Assembly (NCBI GenBank): GCA_028583405.1
Contig: CM053244.1
Location: 5,038,299-5,102,298 of the forward strand
Direction of reading: 5' to 3'
Source of the DNA: Pogonophryne albipinna
Taxonomy: Eukaryota > Chordata > Actinopteri > Perciformes > Artedidraconidae
DNA: 64,000 nucleotides
A model generated the notes under the pieces. That model was not told the origin of the DNA and ran no database searches. It saw nothing but the letters and a program-made list of their open reading frames with translations. This document shows positions 21,185 through 32,539 of this stretch, one piece after another. Every line of letters begins with the position of its first letter. Position 1 is the first letter of the stretch. Made by a program: the position numbers and the translations under genes.

Positions 21185-21510
21185 ACCCGCTAGACAACAG
21201 TGGAAGGTTCGAGAAACAACCGTGTTTGCCAGGTGCACCGCGGCGGAGGTGGGGAGGTTCCAGCTGGGAACCTCCACCCCGCTGCGGGACCCGTGGGACC
21301 CCTGGACGGTGCGTCTTGGTCACGCTTCATATCGGCCGGCCCGGGAAGGAAGAGACACGCAGAGTGGGGGAAGTCCCCCACCCCAACGCAGCACACCCTC
21401 CCGGCCATCAGAGTCGAACCCGCAGTTCGGAGGAACCGACCGCCAGAGCACCGGCACTAGGCCGGGCCGGCGCGGAGGCCCTCCGACAGTGGGTCGTGTT
21501 TGCCATTCGA
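21185..21510 (-). repeat. GC-rich block with tRNA-like promoter motif on minus strand
   Basis: This block is far GC-richer than its surroundings. On the minus strand, GGGTTCGACTC (about 21408-21418) matches a polymerase III B-box, with tRNA-like sequence before it (21425-21470). It may be a tRNA-derived SINE or tRNA pseudogene. Evidence is limited to this motif and composition. Confidence 0.3.
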
Positions 21511-21962
21511 TCAGTGAGAGGAGAGGAGAAAAATGCAACAAAAATGGTCAAAATCCGTTAATATATGGATGAGGGGGGGGGGGCTGGACACAGGCCGTGG
21601 GGGGACAACCGAGACAGGGGCAATGTCCCCGGTAGAAACCGAAAATAGGCACTCGTGAGGCGGGCAGAGTCCCCTGTCAATTCCCGTTACATTCCTCCAT
21701 GGTGTCATTTGAGCGAAAAACTTTTACGAGAACCAGGCTGGGGGGGTCAAAAGGGCTTGACCAAGGCCGACCCAAAGTGCACGGTGGGCGGACTCATCAA
21801 CTCCGTGATGAGTCTCCATTGTGATTTGAAAACTTCCATCAAACGAGTCCTTCGGTGGGCGGGAAAAAAAACACGTCAGAATCGTCACTTCCTGTCCTGA
21901 CAGTGGAGGTGTCCTGAGAGTGGAGGTCTGCAGGGAGGCTCCCATGGATTGAAGGGGCATTG

Positions 21963-22196
21963 ACCACAGCTTAGTCTGTTATTTGTTGTGGAATATGAGC
22001 AAATAGGAGCTAACTGTGGCTGGTTATAGGTTGGGCGAAAATGAGTTTCGTACACTTTGTTAAAATAATAACATGTGTGACAGATAATTGTTGTATTTAT
22101 AATTGTTTGTTTAATAGGATTTTAGGAACATGTTCAGTGTATTTTGTTGATTTGATTAAGATGCAGAGAAGTGCTGTTTCAATTTGCATTTAAACC
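21963..22196 (-). repeat. Long inverted repeat, right arm (234 bp)
   Basis: Partner of 20844-21077. The near-perfect match implies a recent duplication, gene conversion, or a mobile foldback unit. Confidence 0.9.
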
Positions 22197-22199
22197 ATT

Positions 22200-23216
22200 G
22201 TATAAGCATTCATTTGACTCTTGGCCTTGTTGTCAGGTCGGGTCTTTTTTGTGTGATGTGAAGGAGATGTTCTGGATTCTTTGACTGGAACGCTGCCCTC
22301 ATCTCTGCTGGTGTACTGTGGCGAATTTCAGTCTGGAGCTACCCATCGACCTATCTGAAGGAAGAGAACTATTACAGTTACCCACAACGGTGGTAGGACA
22401 AGAACTTGTGCAACTTTTCCTCTTCACAGTTGAGAGCCAAGAACTGATTGATTATTGATTGTTTTGATACTATGTTGAATATAAATAATGTGATAAGTTT
22501 TCTTTCATTTTATTTAAGAATCTGAAATAACATTTCAAATACAGAGTCCTGGTTCCCAAAATTAGAATATATAGCTTAGCTACTACATTTAAATAAAACC
22601 ATTAGTTTATATTAAATAGGGATAATTAAAACAGAAGTAATAGCACTAAATTATATCAAAATAGGTACAAATAATTAAAACCAGGATACTCTCAAATTCA
22701 AGGTAACTGAATATGTATGTTTATCTGAAAGAAAGAGGGAATACATATTATAGCTTTCTGTACCTTTTCCAAACAACGTCTGCTTTTGTGTCTTTTCACC
22801 TTTGTTGCACAGTATCCATTTTCTCCTGAGCGACCTAGACTTCTGATGTGCTGGTCCACACACTGATATTTCTACATTTATATTAGATAGGTTTGATCGA
22901 ACCTGATTCGTATAAATAATTCTGTGCTCACCATTCACTTTTGGTGCATGTGTTACATAAGACTTTGGTGCACCAAATCTAAACACCAAAAAAATTGGAT
23001 GAAAATGTGTTTTCACAAGAGTTTTGAAGCTACTTATCTCATCACACAGTGCTCTCAGGTGAGTGACTTGTATTTATAGCAAGACCAGAGACTGTCCTGA
23101 ACATTTCGATATGTAACACATGGGGTGCCGTGTTATAACAAATATATTTAAAAGGTGATTTAAGGAAACATCTAAAAATCGAGAAAATACCCTTAGACTC
23201 CAGAGGGTCTAAAGGA
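22200..23216 (+). mobile_element. Remnant of a piggyBac-like element (3' part)
   Basis: From about 22960 to 23216 the sequence matches the 3' part of the piggyBac-like element at 57.5-61.2 kb. Shared phrases include 'gtgttttcacaagagtttt', 'agctacttatctcatca', 'aacacatggggtgcc' and the end 'gactccagaggg'. Here the outer TTAA is mutated (TCTAAA). This copy lacks the solo LTR present in the other, so it is the empty site for it. The left edge is not found. A 113-residue minus-strand frame at 22675-23016 has no recognised family. Confidence 0.6.
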
Positions 23217-24860
23217 TATTAAATTGTATAATGTGTGCTACATTAAAATGTTAACATACATTACAACACATTTGGTGGACAACTACGTATTTTTCTTCCA
23301 GTTTTTTCGATGGCTTTGTTACCAACTTTTTTCATGAACCCATAAACTGTGATCTAAGGAGGGAAATATTTCTCTTGTCCTGCTTGCAGCGACGCTAAAC
23401 TTGGTGTGTACTGAAGCATTTAGTGAGAGGGGGTGTTTCTCATTATTTCAAAGGCTGTACAACTTCAAACACATGTAGCCTCCACTGAGGATCATTGTGA
23501 GGTTGAGACATAGCCTGAAGGATTGTCGTCTTTAATGTACAAAACGTGTTCATTTATTTACACGATGTTAATCTTCATTAGTGGAATATTATCAGATGCT
23601 ATTTAAATGCTTTTGCTGCCAGCACACATTAGCAGCTGCTGTTCTGTCTGTGTATGGTTTCCACGAGACCATTTGAGCCTTACAAATAGTCCCTCACTAA
23701 GCACCGAAAATAAAGTGAATAATAACGTTGCTTTTATCCACTCAATGTAAAAAAGCATTTAGAAAGCAACATTTTTCTGAAGTGTTACCAGTGTCTTTAC
23801 TGTCATTTGAAAGTTATACAAATAATGAAAATGTTTATGAAGATACAACTAAAAATGATGTGCTCACCTTGCTCTAAAGTTCTCCGTATATTTAACCTTG
23901 TGTTTATTGGCAGTTATTTGCAAAGAGTAGGCTACAGCTCTGGAATACATTAAGAGGCCACTCCAAAGTGTTCTCTCTCAATCTCTACACGTATGGTAGC
24001 AATTGTTTTCCAGTATTTTGTAAAATAAAAATAATTAATTTTACTCCACACATACCTCCATCCATCCATCTTCTCCCGTTTATCCCTAGGGAGGCGCCCA
24101 GGTGGCATCCTTACTAGATGCCCGAACACATACCTATAAATAGTAAAACAAGAGAAACAGATAATCCTGCAGTGATCTCTTAATTTTGTCCAGAGCTGTA
24201 TATTAATATTTTAATTTAAAATAACACTTAACAAATAGTAAATGGATCTCTTTAGGTGTAAATTGTGTACTTATAACACCGCTAATTACTTAATAAATCC
24301 ATAATTTGACACAATATCTTGATTTAAAGATGAGTTTATTGATTCAAAATGATTGTTTTGGCTACCACTGCTTTTTGCTATAAACAGCATGGTTAATGAA
24401 TAAATGCAACATGACAGTGTTTCATAAACCCAGAAATAGCTTTGCGGGCGTACTGCTGTTGAGTCTTTACTTGATCATTGTAATAATAGGTTTTAATGAG
24501 CGTGGCTCCCAGGGCGAGATGATGACACGTGGGACGATTTCTCAAAACTGGTTTGAGGTCTGAAAATATTTAACATTCCGGAATAGTACCATGTTACGAT
24601 TGTAGATAACCCATGTAATGCATTTGAATTAAAAGTTGAATAATAATTAGCTAAATGTTTGGGGATACATTTAAGCAAGAAAAATACACACTCTAATTTA
24701 AATAGTTGTTATTATTAAATAATGATGTTCAAAATAAAATAGTCCCTCCGTTGCCTTCTGCACAAAACATAGTGCGAGGTGGTTGCTATGCAACAACACT
24801 AACAGCTAGCGAACATATTAGACAGACAGCGTTGATCGGTTATTTGGCTATTTATTTACA
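23217..24860. other. Intergenic DNA without genes; short LINE-like remnant
   Basis: AT-rich and without coding signal. At 24055-24130, 'ccatccatcttctcccg' followed by 'gaggcgcccaggtggcatcc' resembles a short 3' piece of a fish RTE/Rex-type LINE. Nothing else is recognised. Confidence 0.45.
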
Positions 24861-24869
24861 TTAATTTGT

Positions 24870-26185
24870 TTGTTGCCGTTTATTGTGCACCCACTGAAAA
24901 CCTGTCCAGCATCAGTAGAATGGCTTACAAGGTTACTTGTACTCGGCTGTTGCTTGGCGTTGTGAGAATATTGCTCCATTTTCGCCGGTCCCCGAGATTC
25001 GGCTTCCAGCAGCTCTGGAGAGAGCTTTCGCACCTGTGGCCACTAACGGCCATAATTTCTCTGCTTTCAAGACCCGCATCAGAAAGCTTCTGAATGGTGG
25101 TACTGCGGAGGCAGTGGTTGGTGTATTTCTGCTGTGTTCCTGCTTGCTTGCACATTCTAGGCAACATTGTGGAAAGGCGATTCACGCCCATTGGCTCTCG
25201 AGTGAACCTGTAACACAGCATGATTTTTAGTAGCTATCCTAATCTAGCCTAATCTATTAAAATAATATGCACTACACATCATTTACCAAACATTGTCGAC
25301 ATCGCAGTTCACTTTGTCTTCTCGGTTGTAGATAAAAGGCAGGTGCGTCCGGGGGTAGGAGGAACGAAGAAGCGGGGCAGAGGATCACCAGGCAGTTCAC
25401 ACATAAATCCCCTTGTGCTCTCTTTATTTCTCGCCTGCGGGTCGTTGTGGTTTTTTGTGTGCTCATTGAACGTCAGCGTTGCATACTTAAGCCCGTTGTC
25501 GTCTGTTTTGGAGGTGAAAGACGAGGGTTTGCCGATTAACCTCAAACCGCACTTTGTTTACTAGCCCCTCCGGAGTTTTTGGATCAAGTACTTGCTTGAT
25601 AGCTTTGAAGTCATCTTCTGTTATGGAAGAGTGATGGACTGAAGTGTTGAGTCCCTTCTTTCTCAACATTTTCACAATGCCGATGAACACATTGTTGCAA
25701 GTTGTGAATTCGGTGTCTTTGAGGAGGGACCAGGACAGACTGAGTGGTGGGTCATTTATGTGCCGGTTGAGTCCAGCACGTAGACCGATATAGCTGCTCA
25801 GGCCGTATAGTTCGACTTTACCGTTTCTGACAGTTGCATAAAAATCTCTCAAGATGTTATTGAGCTGCGGTTTTGTCGACGTCTGAAAGTCTATGACCAC
25901 AGAATTGTCCTGACACCAGTCTTCAAAGCACTTAACTGCCCATTTTGTTTGCTTCACAGTGTTCTGTTTGTTTCGGTTTTTTTCTAGTTGGTCTACCTGC
26001 TCATCACGTAGTTCTGCATGTCGTCGTTTAGCAGGGGGCTTTTTTTCTGGAGATAGACACTCCTCAAGCCACTCCTCCATAGTAAGACCCCCCCGGAGGT
26101 CGAAGTTCATCTTAAATGTTTCCATCTTATGCTTTGTAAGTTTGTTTCGTAAGGAAGAAATGTAAATATATTTATAAACGGACAA
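24870..26185 (-). pseudogene. Crypton-type tyrosine recombinase (DUF3504-like), broken
   Basis: A 232-residue minus-strand frame (26185-25487) has a basic N-terminus. The SAM-like DNA-binding part includes NTVKQTKWAVKCFEDWCQDN, FYATVRNG and LYGLSSYIGLRAGLNRHI, hallmarks of Crypton-derived DUF3504 proteins (QRICH1, ZMYM and KIAA1958 relatives). Coding continues in other frames at 25545-25280 (KYATLTFNEHTKNHND, CELPGDPL). It ends at 25221-24925 with PMGVNRLSTMLPRMCKQAGT, the HxxR box NHCLRSTTIQKLSDAGLE and IMAVSGHRCESSLQS. Where the tyrosine nucleophile is expected (SLxSY) the sequence has Cys. Several frameshifts and this change make it inactive. Confidence 0.8.
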
Positions 26186-26620
26186 GTCAAATCAAGCAAT
26201 CTGATTGGTCGATAGCGTTTTTGCGGACCTTTTTGATTACAGATTTGAAAACATCGTTGCTTGCTTTAAAAGTAGCACAACTCATGATGTCAAACCTTGG
26301 AAAGTATCTAGATATCCCTGCCCTAATGCCAAAGGAACTGCACACTGAATATGTTTTGTCGTTTGATGTCTCTGTCTGGACCGCTGCGTAAAAAGGAGGG
26401 TTTCTGCCCCGTTACTTCTCCGCTGCTTTCTTGTCCCAGTTTGAAAAGCAAACTGCAGGCAGTTTGCTTTTCAGCCCAACTGTATACTGTTTTTCTCAGA
26501 CGCGGAGGGATACTGACTTGTTGTGAAAAGTAACGTACAATTCTACCCGTGGTATACGCTCAGTATATCACAGCTAAGAACCAATCAGATTGCTTGATTT
26601 GACATGTCCGTTTTATAAAT
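26173..26620. repeat. Foldback repeat upstream of the Crypton gene
   Basis: 26176-26212 and 26581-26618 are inverted copies (about 36 bp, shared core 'caatctgattgg'). Inside lies the near-perfect 30-bp palindrome at 26443-26472. A diverged copy interrupted by the DIRS lies at 2935-3303 and 9249 onward. It could be the Crypton 5' region or an independent foldback element. Confidence 0.65.
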
Positions 26621-26869
26621 GTAGTTAAACAGTTTTACATAATGGTCTGTCTTTTTTTTTACAAAACACCAACAATAAGCACACAAGAACATGGGGTGTT
26701 TTCTTTTCAATATAAAACATTGACAGTATAGGACATAGGTCGGCAACAGGCGGACCGCGGTCCGGACCCAGACGCCGACCTATACGGACCCGGACCTATA
26801 ATCAATACATTAATAGGGGATTTACATTTTGACGGGGCGATTCTATTTTAACCGCCGCCGACAGGGGGC

Positions 26870-27290
26870 GAAAGAGACGAGAGAGCAATACAGGGAGAGA
26901 AACACAGAAGAAGAGAGGAGAGAGAGATACAGGGAGAGAAACACAGAAGAAGAGAGGAGAGAGAGATACAGGGAGAGAAACACAGAAGAAGAGACGAGAG
27001 AGCAATACAGGGAGAGAAACACAGAAGAAGAGACGAGAGAGATACAGGGAGAGAAACACAGAAGAAGAGAGGAGAGAGAGATACAGGGAGAGAAACACAG
27101 AAGAAGAGATGAGAGAGAGATACAGGGAGAGAAACACAGAAGAAGAGAGGAGAGAGAAACACAGAAGAAGAGAGGAGAGAGAGAGATACAGGGAGAGAAA
27201 CACAGGAGAGGAGAGAGATACAGGGAGAGAAACACAGAAGAAGAGAGGAGAGAGAAACACAGAAGAAGAGAGGAGAGCGCGGCAGAGAGA
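26870..27290 (+). repeat. ~39-bp purine-rich minisatellite
   Basis: The 'tacaggg' mark recurs at 26889, 26928, 26967, 27006 and 27043, then less regularly. Units read 'agggagagaaacacagaaga' plus a GA-rich spacer. The repeat is open in several frames and gives artificial Arg/Glu-rich (YRERNTEEERRE) or Ser/Leu-rich frames, which I do not treat as genes. Confidence 0.9.
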
Positions 27291-27399
27291 AGCGGAGAGG
27301 AAAGTGAGTGAAGAGAATAATTAGCGATACAGAGAGAGAAGCGGAGAGGAGAGTGAACAGGCGTGTTAGCGGCAGACAGGGAGAGACACATAATTACAC

Positions 27400-27669
27400 A
27401 TGGCGCTCTCCAAGAAGAGGAAAGTGGACAGTGAGGACAGAGCTTTGAACCCTGAGTGGACTCGTTCATGTTCCTCCTGCCCGCTGGGAGCTCAGAGCCA
27501 GTGTGTCTCATTTGTTAAGAGACCGTGGCGCTCATTAAAAGAGACGACACGCCACTATGAGACAAAACACAAAGTGTTTGCCCAAACATTCCCTCTCAAG
27601 TCAGAACTGAGGTCACAAAAGATAACCAGTCTCAAAACTAAAACTAAATATGGTTCCAGGGCAGGCTAA
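27400..27669 (+). pseudogene. hAT transposase N-terminus (GTF2IRD2/ZBED-like)
   Basis: MALSKKRKVDSEDRALNPEW starts at 27400. ETTRHYETKHKVFAQTFPLK (27543-27600) keeps the His pair of the BED-like finger. The Cys pair region (CSSCPLGAQSQC) appears frameshifted relative to the family pattern. The frame ends at 27669, in a 22-bp tandem repeat. Only the DNA-binding N-terminus remains. Confidence 0.7.
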
Positions 27670-27725
27670 CCAATGAGCTAACCGAGGCTAACCAATGAGC
27701 TAACCGAGGCTAACCAATGAGCACC
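27660..27725 (+). repeat. 22-bp tandem repeat, ~2.8 copies
   Basis: The unit 'ggctaaccaatgagctaacc' plus 'ga' repeats immediately after the transposase fragment. It may mark the deletion junction of the hAT interior. Confidence 0.8.
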
Positions 27726-28535
27726 TGCATGTGTGTGTGAGAATGGCCCCGACTCCATTTCAGCCCAGATCTAAACTCCTGGCAGGACAATTGCTATGAT
27801 GTGTAAAGACTGATATTGTTCTATAATCGTCTGAAACTGTTAAGTCATGATGTGAAACGGTTAACAAAGAAAAAGGGAAACTCAAGCTGCTGCTACACTT
27901 TATTTGATTCATCTAAAATTAAGCACTTTTAAGATGCACACATTTTCAAAAGCTATTTTATTTATTTTCTCTATTTTATTTTTAATTGCAGCCCGAGAGG
28001 AACATTACACTTATCCACAGTATTTACTGTATATCTGTAGAGTTCAATGTTCATTGTACTTTCTTTATTTGATTGGCAGTCGGTTGTTGATTACATGCAG
28101 ACGTTGATAAAGCTACTTAAATACAGATGTAGCACTCCAGATCAGACTCACATGGGTGTGTCCCAGTCAAAAGCCCAGCGGATCCCAGTGGCTGGGGGTG
28201 TTGCCAAATTGCTAGAGGGCGTTGCCCAATTTCCCCATTTGTTCCATTACAGGATTTAACCATGAGATGGCGCTTCATTCACAAATACACAAAGACAACT
28301 GGGTGTTGTAGAACTTAGTCTGTTTGCAATGTTTGCAGCTCTGCAGTTGTGTTTGTTGAATACTGTAGCATTTAATCACTTATTTGTTACTGTATGGTTT
28401 TCACAGGCTACTATAATGAAAAAACATCAATATTTTAGATCAAATAAAGTATATAGTTTGCTTTATGCAGTATATTTCTTGTAATATTGTTGGGGTGTTT
28501 TTACACAGTACAGTAGATTGAAGTAAATCAATTTA

Positions 28536-28720
28536 TACATTAAGATAAGATAAGATGGACCTTTATTAATCCCCGTGGGGAAATTCAGTAGTTCAAACAG
28601 CAACAGGGTGAGAGTGAAAAACAGGACAGCAGAGATTCACACAGATTAATAAAATCAAAAATAAGATGAGCGATAAAAATAATAATAATGAGAAACTATG
28701 AAATAAGAAATGAATAAAAC
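28536..28720 (-). repeat. Retroposon tail-like repeat
   Basis: 'gataagatggacctttatta' and 'ccccgtggggaaattc' form a phrase widespread in teleost retroposon 3' ends. The orientation is inferred and the family is unassigned. Confidence 0.4.
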
Positions 28721-28893
28721 TAAAATGTAATTATCATATCATATATTATAATGTATTGTATTATTAAGTAATATTATACATTAACCCCATTATAGCAGAT
28801 GCCACATTGAATGGATGAACACATTTATGCATCAATAATTACAACAGAGTATTTCTAAATACAAGTTGTAAAAATACTTATATGTATTTAATA

Positions 28894-30174
28894 TTAACCC
28901 TTTGGAGTCGACCGTCACGCCGGCGTGATCAGATCACATGACCTGTTCAAGCCGGTGCCGCATAAAAACAACAGTCCGGACAACATTGCCGTGTGTTTCT
29001 GTCGAAAGTACTGGCTTGAAACAATATCCCAGTCTTTGTTTCATGCAAAAAGACCAAGTAAACACGGAAATACGATGATATAAAGTTAATACATTTCAAA
29101 AGTATGAAAAATGGAAGCACGCCGTATTTGATCATTTTACGAAACGGAAAATACTGGAAACTGTAGATCCTGCTCAACAGGATGTATATGTGTATTTCTG
29201 TCGAAAGTACTGGCTTGAAACTATATGCCAGTCTTTGTTTCATGCAAAAAGACCCAATAAACACGGACATACGATGATATAAAGTTAATACAGATATATT
29301 TCAGAAGTATGAATAATGGAAGCACATATTTTAATATCTTCGCCGTATTTTATCATTTTACGAAACGGAAAATACTGGAAACTGTAGATTCTGCTCAACA
29401 GAATGTATTTACCAGGGAGGGGGTGAGGTAATCAGGTAAACGGAGTGATACGAGACGAAACGAGACGAAAAGAGACGAAGAGGGACGGCGGGAACCGAAG
29501 AGAGACGAAGACAGGCGGCGGGAGACAAAAGAGAGACGGCGGGAGACTGCGATTGAAGTAAAGTGACAGACAAACATTGAGAATTTAGATATAGTTAGAT
29601 AGATTTAGAGTTTTGAAGATTCAACTATGATGAAGAGAACTCTGAACGTGAGTCAAGCTTTAAGCTTGTTTTTTGACATGGAGGAGGAGGAACCTGTGAT
29701 GTTGCCCTCTGTGTCGTAGTTGACAGAAACCGCTTTGAAGCGTGGCACAGATAAAGACTGAAAAAACTGATTTGTGTACATAATGTGTATATATATATTT
29801 GTATTATATTTATAATAACACTTTTGCCTTATCAGAATGAAATCCCATGCTACCTCAATCAAACTTTCACACTATCATAGTGACATCCCATGTATATATT
29901 TCCAGCTTGGTTTCGTTGTGTATGTTTGTGTTACCTATATGAAAAATAATATCATTTTCAAAATCTGTTTTTACGTTTTTTTTGTGATTTTGGGTCCAAA
30001 ATGTTCATATAGTATCTCAGAATGAAAGAAATAACTATCAGGTTATATAGGTGAGGTTGTCCTTAAAAAAAGATACCAAACATTGACATGCCAAACATTT
30101 CTTAATGGGGTTTAGTAAGACAAATCAAAAGTATGTGAAAACGGCCAAATTAGCCCTGGACTCCAAAGGGTTAA
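28894..30174 (+). mobile_element. Non-autonomous piggyBac-like element, 1.28 kb
   Basis: TTAA duplications flank it (28894-28897 and 30171-30174). Inverted ends read CCCTTTGGAGTC and GACTCCAAAGGG. A 14-bp palindrome (TCACGCCGGCGTGA, 28915-28928) lies just inside the left end. The interior has a ~195-bp tandem duplication (about 28990-29180 and 29185-29405), a purine-rich stretch (29430-29550) and a short N-terminal transposase-like frame at 29627. The catalytic DDD region is absent. Confidence 0.88.
29627..29719 (+). pseudogene. piggyBac transposase N-terminal vestige (30 aa)
   Basis: The frame MMKRTLNVSQALSLFFDMEE continues with EE and a short tail, then stops at 29717-29719. A basic start followed by an 'alelff' helix and acidic run resembles piggyBac-derived N-termini. 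The position inside a TTAA element and before lost coding sequence supports this. Confidence 0.5.
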
Positions 30175-31596
30175 TAACATAATGATTACTTTCAGATGAT
30201 AATACCTTTCAAGGTTAGGACCGGTCTGACAGCCCTTAGCTCTCTGCTGCATCACTGCTCTAAACAAAGTCAAAAATCCTACATCCAAACGGAATAAATA
30301 TAATTAATTATGATGAATACGTTAAGTCTTGTTCATTGTTTTTCACTTTTATTAAATGTTTGATATTTCCGGCACAGACCCTTTCATACCGACAATGCGC
30401 GATAGAAGCAACATAAAGTGCGACAGTTTAAATATGCCAGTGTTAATTTCGTCAACGAAAACTATGACGAAAAGGGAGAGGGGAGGGGGGGGGGGGGAGA
30501 GCTGTGGAATGTGACTCCACACATTCCGATGGCCAATTAGTTTTAAACAAAGAGTTCCCAACATACAGCATAGGAAACATGGGGGGTTGGGGCTGGTGAA
30601 CTGTTTATACATCATTCAATTCATTATATATTTTGTTCTGTAGATTGTGTACATTACTTTTCACTTTACTGCTTGTTGCACCTGGTTAGAAGCTAAACTG
30701 CATTTCGTTGTCTCAGTACCTGTAATCTGTGCAATAACAATAAAGTTGAATCTAATCTTGAGCAGTAACTAATGTAGGCTATTTACTTAGTACATATCTG
30801 ACATTAACGATTAAACACATTTGTGCATTCTTTATGAATGCAAACCGAGTCAAGCCGACTCCGGAGGAAATCATATTTCGTTTATTTTTAACGAAATAAA
30901 TATGATTTAATCCACATAATTTACTGTGTTAATTGTTTACTGTAGTATTGTTTAACTTGAAGGTGCCTGATGTGAACATTTCCAGAATGTATTGTCTTAA
31001 CTTTTTAAATGCCTCTGTGATGTGCTGCTACCCATTTTCCCCTCGGGGACTAATAAACGAATACTATATATTGAACGTCTATTGAATGGCCTTTGTATGT
31101 AAACAGTACAGTACAGCCCAACCATTTACACCTTCCTTTTTTCCCGTCAAGAGTTTGAATTGGAGAAAGGTAATCGATGGTGCTTTTAAAGCCTATTGCA
31201 TAATAACAGTGTGATTTATATTGCTTTTCAAATGCATGTGGCCACCCATTTACACTGCTCTTCCCGTCAAGAATAATGTATGAATAGAACTTAGTTAGAC
31301 CACTTTACATTTCTGAGAATGAATTTTTAACTGTTAATACTGCTCACAGGCTGCTAGATTCATACCCAAGCTCACTGTTTATTCATCATTCAATTCATTC
31401 TATATTTTATTCTGTAGATTGTGTACATTACTTTTCACTTTACTGCTTGTTGCACCGTTAGAAGCTAAACTGCATTTCGTTGTCTCAGTACCTGTAATCT
31501 GTGCAATAACAATAAAGCAGGCATCTTTATTGTAGCCTCAACAATCAAGTTCTAAGTAGATATGAAATAAAAACAACTACACTCTTTTGGCAGTGT
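30175..31596. other. Intergenic DNA with a hAT terminus and a direct repeat pair
   Basis: At 30439, 'cagtgttaatttcgtcaacg' is a hAT-like end without a partner. 30635-30750 and 31405-31515 are near-identical direct repeats of about 110 bp ('gctaaactgcatttcgttg', 'gtgcaataacaataaag') resembling a retroposon 3' tail. A G-run lies at 30485-30499. No coding signal is seen. Confidence 0.6.
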
Positions 31597-31798
31597 TGTG
31601 GTGCCGAGAGATGGGAGTCGGAGGCGGGGTATCAAAGGTACAAGCTAGACTTTTATTTAGCATCTGAAAACCATTGTAAACAACTTCATTCCCGGGAAGC
31701 GAAAACCGGCGGAAACAGGAAGTCCGGTTCACTAAAATGTCCGTGCAGAACAATACCCCAACCCATAGATCCGTGGGTGAATAATGTCAATCACCACA
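31597..31798 (-). mobile_element. Possible short solo LTR (202 bp)
   Basis: It starts TGTGGTGCC and ends ATCACCACA, with 4-bp GTGT duplications (31593-31596 and 31799-31802). On the minus strand an AATAAA lies about 60 bp before the end. It is flanked by tandem 'aactacactcttttggcag' units. The small size also fits a TRIM-type element. Confidence 0.55.
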
Positions 31799-31842
31799 GT
31801 GTACACATTAACAACAACTACACTATTTTGGCAATGTAACAA

Positions 31843-32265
31843 TTAAACAAGAACTACATTCTTTTGGCAGTAACAATTAGATAAATAATAAACTGTCAGC
31901 CTGACACTGAAGACAAACAAACTATTTTCAGCAATCAATCTGTTTAGTTGACTCTGGGTGACATGTGGCGATTTAAAAAAATCGTTTTTTGGCTGTTTAG
32001 ATGGTGTTGCTCCATCTGGGTCACTGCCGGTGGTTGAGACGGTGGGGTCTTTGGCGACTAGTTTTATAGCCTCATGTACATTAGTTAGGTGCTTCAGGAG
32101 ATTGGCATTGCTGTTATTCGATGTGGACAAAGCTTTCTGTCCTGCACACAGTTTACTTTTGACCATAATATTTTGTGCGTCCTTTATCCCCACAAATTGA
32201 AAATAGTGGTTATATCTCCAAGTTGTAAATGCGCTGCTGCTCTCGCTGATACTTGAATCTGCCAT
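31843..32265 (-). pseudogene. hAT transposase BED-finger fragment
   Basis: The minus frame MADSSISESSSAFTTWRYNH continues with FQFVGIKDAQN, LCAGQKALSTSNNSNANLLK and HLTNVHEAIKLVAKDP, a BED finger of the ZBED-like hAT type. The first zinc Cys reads Ser (KSKLC). After about 110 residues the similarity ends. The catalytic core is absent. Confidence 0.75.
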
Positions 32266-32336
32266 AGTGTGTGTGTGTTTGTGTTTGTGTGCTGGTGGTG
32301 AGCGTTGCCGTGTATGTGTGTGTGTGTGTGTCTGTG
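32262..32336 (+). repeat. TG-rich microsatellite
   Basis: Interrupted (TG)n just upstream of the minus-strand BED fragment. Confidence 0.85.
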
Positions 32337-32539
32337 TATTTTACCCATAAGGCAAGACCCGCCCAACTCTGTCTCTGATTGGCTTACCCTGAAATGTTAC
32401 CCCGCGTTAACCAATCATCACTCCTCTCTGGTTACTTTCACTTTTCTATGGTGCTGTGAGAGGACATCACTGTATTCGCATGTAAACTACATCCGCAGCG
32501 AGATTCGGTTCAGTTCCATCACATAATGTAACGCAGTAA

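Larger units (their letters stand above)
26734..28260 (+). mobile_element. hAT (Charlie/GTF2IRD2-like) remnant with minisatellite
   Basis: The left side carries 'aggtcggcaacaggcgg', a terminus of a hAT group related to GTF2IRD2-like transposons. A purine-rich minisatellite, an N-terminal transposase piece (27400-27669), then short tandem repeats and unique DNA follow. The DDE catalytic region is absent. The right end is not found, so the extent is approximate. Confidence 0.55.

Noticed and set aside
21185..21510. Ribosomal RNA fragment
   Set aside because: High GC suggested it, but I could not match any conserved rRNA segment.
22675..23016. 113-residue minus frame as a gene
   Set aside because: It overlaps the piggyBac-like 3' region, has no known motif and is not conserved in the 59-kb copy.
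26802..27511. Long Ser/Leu-rich minus frame and Arg/Glu-rich plus frames
   Set aside because: Products of the ~39-bp minisatellite, not genes.
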